From contig CAYLKS010000085.1 of assembly GCA_964384205.1 (NCBI GenBank), forward strand, positions 1 through 10,156: a stretch of 10,156 nucleotides of DNA. Direction: 5' to 3'. The translations under genes and the position numbers were made by a program. The DNA comes from CAYLKS01 sp964384205 [NCBI: uncultured bacterium] (lineage in GTDB: Bacteria; JAGOEH01). The first letter of the stretch is position 1, and the number at the start of each line of letters is the position of its first letter. Positions 4,853 through 9,133 of the stretch are shown here, one piece after another. The notes below the pieces were generated by a model. That model searched no databases and was not told the DNA's origin. It saw only the letters and a program-made list of their open reading frames with translations.

Positions 4853-5053
4853 ATGTGTTTAAAAATTTCATTTAAAAACAATTGCTTTAAAATTGACAAA
4901 TTTGAAAATGGAAAATGGCAAAATGTTATAACAATTAAACAAAAAACATTCAAAGATTTTGGATTTTCTTGTAATGAAATTGCAAAAAGATTAGCAAAAA
5001 TAATAGAACAATTATTAATTGAAATAATATGCAAAAAGGAGGATAAAAAATGA
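4853..5053 (+). CDS. Small hypothetical protein (66 aa)
   Basis: ATG 4853 is one base after the previous stop, with GGAAGGG as a modest SD; translation is probably coupled. The N-terminal half alternates like a three-stranded sheet (LKISFKNNCFKIDKFENGKW, QNVITIKQKTF), followed by a helix (EIAKRLAKIIEQLLIEIICK) and a Lys/Asp tail. This beta-beta-beta-alpha order is common in tiny phage proteins. No motif beyond that. It shares four bases (ATGA) with the next gene, whose SD AAAAAGGAGG is inside its last codons. Confidence 0.8.
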   Translation: MCLKISFKNNCFKIDKFENGKWQNVITIKQKTFKDFGFSCNEIAKRLAKIIEQLLIEIICKKEDKK

Positions 5054-5250
5054 AAAAAGAAACATGGGGAAATAGGAAAAACTCAATGACACATGATGTC
5101 ATAATCCATGCAGAAATTGGACGAAAATATGTATATCTTACACGAGAAAGAAATAAGCAATTGTGGAAAACAGTACGGGTATTAAAAGAAAAATATCAAA
5201 AATGCAAAACTTTTGAAGAAGTAGATGAACTTTACTTAAATTCAATATAA
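5050..5250 (+). CDS. Small basic hypothetical protein (66 aa)
   Basis: ATG 5050 overlaps the previous TGA (ATGA) and has AAAAAGGAGGATAAAAA as SD. The protein is basic: MKKETWGNRKNSMTHDVIIH, then a strand with GRKYVYLTRERNKQLWKTVR and a helix KEKYQKCKTFEEVDELYLNS. The 'Y-V-Y-L-T-R' strand followed by helix is compatible with a nucleic-acid-binding mini-domain, but no family is recognised. Eight bases after its stop begins a 20-bp site that carries the next gene's SD. Confidence 0.8.
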   Translation: MKKETWGNRKNSMTHDVIIHAEIGRKYVYLTRERNKQLWKTVRVLKEKYQKCKTFEEVDELYLNSI

Positions 5251-5258
5251 AATTAATA

Positions 5259-5278
5259 TGCAAAAAGGAGTAATGGCA
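5259..5278 (+). repeat. 20-bp site 12, overlapping SD and start
   Basis: TGCAAAAAGGAGTAATGGCA keeps the exact 20-bp length and both arms, but its middle is the Shine-Dalgarno AAAGGAG of the gene at 5279 and its right arm abuts the ATG. A bound protein here, or the same motif in RNA, would mask initiation. The match could partly be chance, because AATATGC plus an SD plus ATGGCA is cheap in this composition. Confidence 0.5.
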
Positions 5279-5545
5279 ATGAAATTAATAGAATTAGTAT
5301 TCAAACATAAAAAAGAAACAATAGCAATAACAAAAATGGCTCAATCAGAAAATCTTAATGCAGAATTTATCAATAAATGTGATATTGTTATCTATTACAG
5401 AAATGATACTAATTTTGATAATTCAATAAGAATAGAATTTAAACATGTTAAAGAATTATTAGAATTATTGAAATTGATTAATGATTATTTAGAAGGAAAG
5501 AAAAAAATTGATGAAAGAAAAATAATTGATTTAGGAAAAAAATAA
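5279..5545 (+). CDS. Hypothetical protein (88 aa)
   Basis: In-frame ATGs at 5258, 5273 and 5279 compete. SD AAGGAG ends at 5270, so ATG 5279 (8-nt spacing) fits best, while 5273 is too close and 5258 lies upstream of the SD. The product is alpha/beta: MKLIELVFKHKKETIAITKM, CDIVIYYRNDTNFDNSIRIE, then a long helix FKHVKELLELLKLINDYLEG and a Lys-rich tail. The 'IVIYYRNDTNFDNSIRIEF' hairpin followed by a Leu helix has no match I can name. The next gene starts one base after its stop. Confidence 0.8.
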   Translation: MKLIELVFKHKKETIAITKMAQSENLNAEFINKCDIVIYYRNDTNFDNSIRIEFKHVKELLELLKLINDYLEGKKKIDERKIIDLGKK

Positions 5546-5546
5546 A

Positions 5547-5786
5547 ATGTATATAGCAATCAAAAAAGGAAATAAAATCATTAATACTTGTTATACAAAT
5601 AATTCATCTTTATTATTTGAATGTTTATTTAATAATTTAATTCCTAAAAAAGATATATTAAATAATTTAGAATTAGATGAATATTTTAATGATAATAATA
5701 TTAAAAATTGGACCTATTTAATTATAGGATATAAGATTAAAAAGAATATATTTATTAAAAGTAAATTAATTATAGAGGAGGATTAA
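5547..5786 (+). CDS. Small Asn/Ile-rich hypothetical protein (79 aa)
   Basis: ATG 5547 lies one base after the preceding TAA with no proper SD (GGAAAAAAATAAA), so it should be translated by re-initiation. Its composition is extremely AT-driven (Asn, Ile, Lys): MYIAIKKGNKIINTCYTNNS, LLFECLFNNLIPKKDILNNL, then WTYLIIGYKIKKNIFIKSKL. It resembles a small beta-rich protein beginning 'MYIAI.KGNKI', a pattern seen in short phage early proteins, without a named family. Last gene before the 426-base non-coding stretch. Confidence 0.7.
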   Translation: MYIAIKKGNKIINTCYTNNSSLLFECLFNNLIPKKDILNNLELDEYFNDNNIKNWTYLIIGYKIKKNIFIKSKLIIEED

Positions 5787-6020
5787 TAAATATATCAATG
5801 CTGCAATGCTGCATTTATATTATTATTAAATTGGACCAAATATATTAAAATATTAACATTAAGTTAGACCATTTATATTTAAGGACCAAAATAATATTAA
5901 TTATATTCATAATTAATATTACTGCTGAAAAAAATAATGACATCTCTATTTTGAATATGCTTTAAATGTTAATGGCAAAATAGTAATGCAAAAATTTCAA
6001 TATAAGTTAGTTATCCATCT
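5787..6020. other. AT-rich non-coding stretch, origin-like
   Basis: No credible gene. It holds a direct repeat CAATGCTG at 5796-5803 and 5804-5811, three GGACC/AGACC words (5833, 5866, 5883) each followed by an A/T run, a long nearly pure A/T tract (about 5885-5935), the thirteenth 20-bp site and a weak DnaA-box-like TTATCCATC (6011-6019, two mismatches). Together with the palindrome array that follows, this resembles a plasmid origin or partition region: an easily melted tract beside repeated protein sites. No initiator gene is visible, so the interpretation is open. Confidence 0.4.
5958..5977 (+). repeat. 20-bp site 13
   Basis: TGCTTTAAATGTTAATGGCA, the last member of the dispersed 20-bp family, isolated in the non-coding stretch 235 bp upstream of the RHH gene's promoter. 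No member was found downstream of it. Confidence 0.75.
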
Positions 6021-6176
6021 AAAGCATGCTTTTTGAAATCTTATATAACTTTTGGAAAGTTATATAACTTTTGAAATCTTATATAACTTTTGAAATCCCT
6101 TAAAGCATGCTTATTGAAAAGTTATATAACTTTTTTTGAAATCTGAAAGTTATATAACTTTTGGCTATATAACTTT
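6021..6176. repeat. Palindrome array upstream of RHH gene A
   Basis: Eight palindromic or half-palindromic boxes. Two are AAGCATGCTT (6022-6031, 6103-6112). Three are perfect 16-mers AAAGTTATATAACTTT (6056-6071, 6118-6133, 6146-6161). Three have the same right arm with a shortened left arm (6041-6051, 6079-6090, 6166-6176). Several are followed by TTTTGAAATC, so part of the array is tandem with 18-19 bp between centres; other gaps are 15-28 bp. The last box ends one base before the -35 of the promoter at 6178. This looks like a cooperative operator array for the RHH protein encoded just downstream. Confidence 0.85.
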
Positions 6177-6177
6177 A

Positions 6178-6206
6178 TTGACAATAAAAATGATTTAAGT
6201 TATAAT
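6178..6206 (+). promoter_or_regulatory. Promoter of the RHH-A operon
   Basis: TTGACA (6178-6183), 17-bp spacer, TATAAT (6201-6206). The start codon of the next gene begins 7 bases after the -10 box, about where transcription should begin, so the mRNA is predicted to be leaderless. The upstream palindromes touch the -35 box. Confidence 0.85.
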
Positions 6207-6212
6207 AAATCT

Positions 6213-6524
6213 ATGAAATACCAAAAACATAGTAATAAAAAAATTACAACAATATCAATTAATTTAGAAACTTACAACAAACTTAAAGACTATTCCAAAA
6301 AAACAAAAAAATCTATTTCTTTAATAATCAATGAAGTACTAGAAGGATTCAATCCTCAACATTCATTAAATATCCAAGAATTATCAAAAAAATTAAATAT
6401 CCCTGAATTTTTAATTGTCAAAGCAATTCTCTTTGCTTTATCTGATTTAAAAACAAATAAAAAATCTGAATTCAAAGAATTTCTAAAATTTTTCAAAAAA
6501 TGGATAAAACAGAGCAAAGATTAA
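6213..6524 (+). CDS. Ribbon-helix-helix DNA-binding protein A (103 aa)
   Basis: ATG 6213 has no SD and lies at the expected transcription start. Residues 12-45 fit a CopG/Arc/MetJ-type ribbon-helix-helix: strand TTISINL, helix 1 ETYNKLKDYSKKTKKS, helix 2 beginning SISLIINEVL. RHH dimers insert the two-stranded ribbon into the major groove. A second helical unit (IQELSKKLNIPEFLIVKAIL, residues 54-73) and a basic tail may oligomerise adjacent dimers on the array. It is a clear paralogue of the protein at 7854 (YSKKTxKSISLIINExL in both). Autoregulation through the palindromes at 6021-6176 is inferred; a plasmid copy-control or centromere-binding role is the alternative. Confidence 0.8.
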   Translation: MKYQKHSNKKITTISINLETYNKLKDYSKKTKKSISLIINEVLEGFNPQHSLNIQELSKKLNIPEFLIVKAILFALSDLKTNKKSEFKEFLKFFKKWIKQSKD

Positions 6525-6736
6525 TCTTTTATCTTTGTCATTTTAAGAATGACCATCCTGAAATATTTTATAGAGTATTATTAAAATATATCAATAGATT
6601 TATTGAAGAATTTATTATCAAAGGATATAAAAAGAAATATATTGAATTTTGCAAAAAATATGATATAATTCCAAATCAAAGAATTCTCAAATTAATAGAT
6701 ATTGTTTCAAAATCTGAAGATATAGAATTCTTATAA
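6500..6736 (+). CDS. Small helical protein (78 aa)
   Basis: ATG 6500 overlaps the end of RHH gene A by 25 bases and has no clear SD, so it is likely coupled. The product is basic and helical: MDKTEQRLIFYLCHFKNDHP, EIFYRVLLKYINRFIEEFII, then KKKYIEFCKKYDIIPNQRIL. The C-terminal YIEFCKKYDIIPNQRILKLI could be a degenerate helix-turn-helix, but the match is loose. Its tight overlap with RHH-A suggests a partner or antagonist. Unknown function. Confidence 0.7.
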   Translation: MDKTEQRLIFYLCHFKNDHPEIFYRVLLKYINRFIEEFIIKGYKKKYIEFCKKYDIIPNQRILKLIDIVSKSEDIEFL

Positions 6737-6903
6737 TGATAGATAAGATATTTCAGCTTGAAGAAGAAATTCATAATCTTAGAAAAAATAAAGAATTAAT
6801 TGATAAATTCATAGAGTTTTTAAAGCAATTAAAGATTTGTCCTTTGTGTGGACAAAAAATAGATGAAAAAATCTTGAAAAAACATTTAAGGAGAATAAAA
6901 TGA
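6736..6903 (+). CDS. Coiled-coil protein with CPLCG zinc-hook-like motif (55 aa)
   Basis: ATG 6736 overlaps the previous TAA by one base (TAATG) and reads 55 codons to TGA. Residues 4-33 form a heptad-like coiled coil (IFQLEEEIHNLRKNKELIDK then FIEFLKQLK), followed by ICPLCGQKIDEKILKKHLRR. A coiled coil leading into C-P-x-C-G is the geometry of Rad50/SbcC zinc hooks, where two CxxC motifs share a zinc and join two coils. A C-x2-C...H zinc finger (C35, C38, H50) is the other option. Self-association through zinc is inferred. Its TGA overlaps the next ATG. Confidence 0.7.
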   Translation: MIDKIFQLEEEIHNLRKNKELIDKFIEFLKQLKICPLCGQKIDEKILKKHLRRIK

Positions 6904-7079
6904 AATTTTGGCAATTTAAAATCAAAAACAAATTAATGATTTCTGTTTATATTGATTTGAAATGTTGGGGATTTGGCATTGATATTACTTGGGGCTATAT
7001 TTATGAAAAATTCATTTTTGATTTAATGTTTTTATGTTTTTTAGTTAAAATTGCTATTATAGATGATGATGAGGAATAA
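6900..7079 (+). CDS. Small beta-rich phage-type protein (59 aa)
   Basis: ATG 6900 overlaps the previous stop (ATGA), with TTAAGGAGAATAAA as SD. The product reads MKFWQFKIKNKLMISVYIDL, KCWGFGIDITWGYIYEKFIF, then a hydrophobic DLMFLCFLVKIAIIDDDEE. The 'I-x-L-x-C-W-G-F-G-I-x-I-T-W-G' hairpin recalls tiny phage proteins with a repeated W-G-F-G-I strand motif, function unknown. The hydrophobic C-terminal stretch might be membrane-associated, but more likely forms the barrel core. Part of the RHH-A operon. Confidence 0.65.
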   Translation: MKFWQFKIKNKLMISVYIDLKCWGFGIDITWGYIYEKFIFDLMFLCFLVKIAIIDDDEE

Positions 7080-7082
7080 ATC

Positions 7083-7217
7083 ATGTTAAAAAGAATAATT
7101 TGTTGGATTTTTGGACATAAATGGAATCATCCTGTGATTAGATTTATCAGAAATAGAAAAGTTTCTTATCCTGTCATTTATTGTGTTAGATGTGGAAAAA
7201 TAAAAAAATCTTTATAA
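7083..7217 (+). CDS. Short zinc-ribbon protein, DUF1660-like (44 aa)
   Basis: ATG 7083 lies three bases after the previous stop, with GATGAGGAATAAATC as a weak SD. The 44-aa product has the layout of small prophage zinc-binding proteins: an N-terminal helix with Cys (MLKRIICWIF), G-H-K-W (residues 11-14) and a closing C-x-R-C-G-K (C34, C37). C7, H12 or H16, C34 and C37 are the likely zinc ligands. From memory this matches the DUF1660-type family in phages; function not known. Its last six bases overlap the minus-strand gene ending at 7212, so two operons converge here without a visible terminator. Confidence 0.7.
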   Translation: MLKRIICWIFGHKWNHPVIRFIRNRKVSYPVIYCVRCGKIKKSL

Positions 7218-7445
7218 TTCAATTCCTTTTGGATTTTCTTTCATAAATCTCCTTGCTATTTTAAGAGCTTCTATCTTTTTTTCTATATTTTTAGCAATAG
7301 TTTTGTATTTTATGCCAAATCTTTCCTCAACCATGATATCATATAAATATCTACCCGAAACTTGTGGAATTGTAACAATCCTTAATGCTTGTTGAGGTTT
7401 TCTTTTTTTATTTACCCAATAATCTTTAAATCTTTTTTCCCACAT
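7212..7445 (-). CDS. Basic hypothetical protein (77 aa), minus strand
   Basis: On the minus strand, ATG at 7445-7443 is preceded by AAAGGAGATAACA, which separates it from the antisense shadows elsewhere. The 77-aa product is strongly basic: MWEKRFKDYWVNKKRKPQQA, LRIVTIPQVSGRYLYDIMVE, then a long helix with EKKIEALKIARRFMKENPKG. A basic N-terminus plus amphipathic helix suggests nucleic-acid binding, but no fold is recognised. It is the second gene of a minus-strand operon with the interrupted gene at 7448-7608. Confidence 0.75.
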   Translation of the reverse strand: MWEKRFKDYWVNKKRKPQQALRIVTIPQVSGRYLYDIMVEERFGIKYKTIAKNIEKKIEALKIARRFMKENPKGIEL

Positions 7446-7447
7446 TG

Positions 7448-7608
7448 TTATCTCCTTTCAATTTCAATTGCTATATTATCCCAACAAATTAATTTTTTAC
7501 CTAAATATTAACATAGAAATTTCTTTTTTCTATTTTTTTATTACATTTATTGCATATATATTCTTTTTTTGCTTTTTTGATAATTATATCGGGACATACT
7601 TTTATCAT
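7448..7608 (-). pseudogene. Frameshifted small Cys protein, minus strand
   Basis: ATG 7608-7606 has a perfect AAAGGAGGTGACAAAAA SD and promoter. The frame reads 35 residues (…KKEYICNKCNKKIEKRNFYV, then NI) and hits TAG at 7503-7501. One base back, the -1 frame continues as LGKKLICWDNIAIEIERR to TAA at 7450-7448, which sits in the SD of the next gene just as a normal operon stop would. Joined, it gives a 53-aa protein with CNKC and a second Cys (LIC), typical of small treble-clef/ribbon proteins. A single missing T in the T-run near 7503-7507 explains it. No slippery heptamer fits, so a real deletion or a sequencing error is likelier than programmed shifting. Confidence 0.6.
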
Positions 7609-7639
7609 TTTTTGTCACCTCCTTTATTTTTTCTATTAT

Positions 7640-7668
7640 ATTATACAATATTTGTGATTATTTGTCAA
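7640..7668 (-). promoter_or_regulatory. Minus-strand promoter
   Basis: Read on the minus strand: TTGACA (7668-7663), 17-bp spacer, TATAAT (7645-7640), then SD and ATG at 7608. It diverges from the RHH-B promoter; the 39-bp repeats at 7701-7817 lie between the two, so both could respond to one regulator. Confidence 0.85.
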
Positions 7669-7700
7669 TATATTTTATTATGATAATTTCCTTGTGAAAA

Positions 7701-7817
7701 ATAGTGACCCTATTATCTCAAGATAGTGACCCTATTAAAATAGTGACCCTATTATCTCAAGATAGTGACCCTATTAAAATAGTGACCCTATTATCTCAAG
7801 ATAGTGACCCTATTATC
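7701..7817. repeat. Three 39-bp tandem units, operator array for RHH-B
   Basis: Three consecutive 39-bp units (7701-7739, 7740-7778, 7779-7817), the first two identical and the third differing only in its last bases. Each unit has two ATAGTGACCCTAT boxes, so six start at 7701, 7723, 7740, 7762, 7779 and 7801, spaced alternately 22 and 17 bp. Linkers add palindromes ATCTCAAGAT and CTATTAAAATAG. The array ends exactly where the -35 box begins. Probably the operator of the RHH protein just downstream. Confidence 0.9.
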
Positions 7818-7846
7818 TTGACATGACTTATCTTAATATGTTAAAT
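7818..7846 (+). promoter_or_regulatory. Promoter of RHH gene B
   Basis: TTGACA (7818-7823), 17-bp spacer, TTAAAT (7841-7846). The ATG at 7854 lies 8 bases after the -10 box, so a leaderless transcript is predicted, as for RHH-A. The repeat array abuts the -35. Confidence 0.8.
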
Positions 7847-7853
7847 TATTTAT

Positions 7854-8153
7854 ATGAAAAGATTAAATAAGCATAGTTCTAAAAAAACTATTAAAATTCA
7901 GCTTTATTTGGAAATTTATGAACAATTAAAAGAATATTCCAAAAAAACCAATAAATCCATTTCTTTAATTATCAATGAATGCTTAAATCCTTTAAAAATT
8001 CAAAGATTATCCAAGAGATATAACCTTCCAGGATTTATCATTGTTAATATTATTTTAGAAACTTTATATGATTTAAAGAAGCAGAATTTTAAGGAATTTC
8101 AAACATTTATAGATATTTTCAAAAATAATATATGTAAAAAATTTGTCAAGTAA
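7854..8153 (+). CDS. Ribbon-helix-helix DNA-binding protein B (99 aa)
   Basis: ATG 7854 has no SD and lies at the predicted transcription start. Residues 12-45 repeat the RHH pattern of protein A: strand TIKIQLYL, helix 1 EIYEQLKEYSKKTNKS, helix 2 SISLIINECL. The second unit (IQRLSKRYNLPGFIIVNIIL) aligns with IQELSKKLNIPEFLIVKAIL of protein A with a six-residue deletion between. The helices are well conserved, but the ribbon residues that read DNA in RHH proteins differ (TTISINL versus TIKIQLY), in step with the completely different repeats upstream. Probable autorepressor, perhaps also of the divergent minus-strand operon. Confidence 0.8.
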   Translation: MKRLNKHSSKKTIKIQLYLEIYEQLKEYSKKTNKSISLIINECLNPLKIQRLSKRYNLPGFIIVNIILETLYDLKKQNFKEFQTFIDIFKNNICKKFVK

Positions 8154-8271
8154 ATTCTTTCTATTCCTTAAACGAGAAAATTTTATAGAAATATCCTATT
8201 TTTGAAACAAATTCAAAACCCACATTTTCAGCAAAAATGTAAAATACTTGTCAAGTTAAATCCCTCAAAAT
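8154..8271. other. Intergenic region with imperfect direct repeat
   Basis: No credible gene. A roughly 26-bp imperfect direct repeat appears at about 8132-8157 (overlapping the end of RHH-B) and 8237-8264; both contain ATGTAAAA, then TTGTCAAGT and AAAT. The second copy includes the palindrome ACTTGTCAAGT and, just before the promoter at 8272, an inverted pair GTTAAAT (8255-8261) / ATTTAAC (8277-8283) that brackets the -35 box. Possible operator for the next operon, or a small duplication. Confidence 0.35.
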
Positions 8272-8300
8272 TTGACATTTAACCAATAATAATATATAAT
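8272..8300 (+). promoter_or_regulatory. Promoter of the 8309 operon
   Basis: TTGACA (8272-8277), 17-bp spacer, TATAAT (8295-8300). ATG 8309 lies 9 bases on with no SD, so the leader would be 0-3 nt. Third near-leaderless unit in the window. Confidence 0.85.
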
Positions 8301-8308
8301 ATCTAAAA

Positions 8309-8515
8309 ATGCTAGAAGAAATCTATTATTTACTAAGAGATATAATTGATTTAGAAAAATACATTAAAAATAGAAATATTGATATTGTAGATATTCGTTA
8401 TAAATTGATATTAAAACGTGCTAAAAAATTATGGAAATCTCAAGAATTAGAAAAATTTAAAGAAGAAAGATTGCAAAGATTAGTAGAATATGTAGAAAAG
8501 GATTATAAACAATGA
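8309..8515 (+). CDS. Small helical protein (68 aa)
   Basis: ATG 8309 follows the promoter directly without an SD. The protein is highly charged and helical from end to end: MLEEIYYLLRDIIDLEKYIK, NRNIDIVDIRYKLILKRAKK, then LWKSQELEKFKEERLQRLVE. Heptad-like spacing of Leu/Ile suggests a two-helix coiled coil. Being first in an operon with RHH-like promoter geometry makes a regulatory role possible, but no DNA-binding motif is seen. It overlaps the next gene by ATGA. Confidence 0.75.
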   Translation: MLEEIYYLLRDIIDLEKYIKNRNIDIVDIRYKLILKRAKKLWKSQELEKFKEERLQRLVEYVEKDYKQ

Positions 8516-8721
8516 AGCATGAACCACTAAATAACAAAATATTTTATTTACCTGAAAAAAATCTAAAAATATTCTTATTTTCATCTGTTAAATCAGCAGT
8601 TTTAGGATTTCTAGAAGATATTAGAAAACATACTTTTTTCTGTGAAAGAGATACAGATTTTTATGTTTCTTTAGATGATATAGAAAAATTACTTAAAAAA
8701 TGGTTTAAAGATGTCATTTAA
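8512..8721 (+). CDS. Small hypothetical protein (69 aa)
   Basis: ATG 8512 overlaps the previous TGA, with AAAAGGATTATAAACA as a weak SD. The 69-aa product has alternating strands and helices: MKHEPLNNKIFYLPEKNLKI, FLFSSVKSAVLGFLEDIRKH, TFFCERDTDFYVSLDDIEKL and LKKWFKDVI. The order (strand, helix, strand, helix) with 'DDIEKLLKKWF' at the end resembles a compact alpha/beta mini-domain; no family named. It overlaps the next gene by 11 bases. Confidence 0.75.
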   Translation: MKHEPLNNKIFYLPEKNLKIFLFSSVKSAVLGFLEDIRKHTFFCERDTDFYVSLDDIEKLLKKWFKDVI

Positions 8722-8944
8722 CCTATACTTTAAAGAATTAACTAAAAAAGATAAAGAAAATCTTGTAGATATAGAAGGTATGCTTGTTTGTAGTAAATGT
8801 GGTTATCAAACAGAAAATCTTGATGAAAAGTTTTATTTTGTTAAAAGAATAAACAATGGAATACCCGAAACTTGTATTTATTGTGATTCTTGCTTAAAGA
8901 GTAGCAGTTTTGTAAGTAATAGAAAAGATGAAAGAATGGTGTAA
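8711..8944 (+). CDS. Small zinc-binding protein (77 aa)
   Basis: ATG 8711 lies inside the end of the previous gene with no strong SD, so coupling is likely. A zinc-ribbon pattern is clear: C27-x2-C30 (LVCSKCGYQT), then C55-x2-C58-x2-C61 (TCIYCDSCLK), 24 residues apart, which could hold one zinc with a spare Cys. This is the layout of ribbons that bind RNA, DNA or protein partners. N-terminal residues are unremarkable. Last gene of the 8309 operon; a gene-poor stretch follows. Confidence 0.75.
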   Translation: MSFNLYFKELTKKDKENLVDIEGMLVCSKCGYQTENLDEKFYFVKRINNGIPETCIYCDSCLKSSSFVSNRKDERMV

Positions 8945-9094
8945 AAAGGTTAAATGTAGTCTTGATTTGTTTGATTTGCATTAAGCATGAGATTTTCGGT
9001 ATTTACGAAGACAGGCTTGGAAAAAAAGGGCTTTCCTAAGTTCCCAACATTCCAAACAAAAATCTCCAACCTCATCAATCAACCCAATTAACCC
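8945..9094. other. Gene-poor spacer of higher GC
   Basis: No SD-supported gene. Its base composition is visibly less AT-rich than the flanks, with C-runs on the + strand (AACCTCATCAATCAACCCAA). A 34-codon frame at 8987-9091 has no SD and no promoter. An imperfect stem CTTGGAAA/TTTCCTAAG lies at 9017-9041. It may be a non-coding RNA, a remnant of chromosomal sequence, or an element border. Confidence 0.35.
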
Positions 9095-9123
9095 TTGACA
9101 AATATCTCTAAATATGTTATACT
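9095..9123 (+). promoter_or_regulatory. Promoter upstream of the frameshift ORF
   Basis: TTGACA (9095-9100), 17-bp spacer ending TGT, TATACT (9118-9123). ATG 9134 follows 11 bases later with no SD: a fourth near-leaderless arrangement. Confidence 0.75.
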
Positions 9124-9133
9124 ATTACAAAAA

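Noticed and set aside
4801-5034. 77-codon minus-strand frame opposite the 4853 gene
   Set aside because: No SD, and it lies antisense to an SD-coupled gene in an operon.
6011-6019. DnaA box TTATCCATC
   Set aside because: Two mismatches from TTATCCACA and only one copy; weak in so AT-rich a background, so mentioned only as context.
7468-7683. 71-codon plus-strand frame rich in Phe and Tyr
   Set aside because: It is the antisense of the minus-strand gene, SD and promoter at 7448-7668; no SD of its own.
7701-7817. CRISPR array reading of the 39-bp repeats
   Set aside because: The units are contiguous with no variable spacers, and no cas gene is nearby.
8987-9091. 34-codon frame MRFSVFTKTG…
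   Set aside because: No SD, no adjacent promoter; kept only as a possible remnant.
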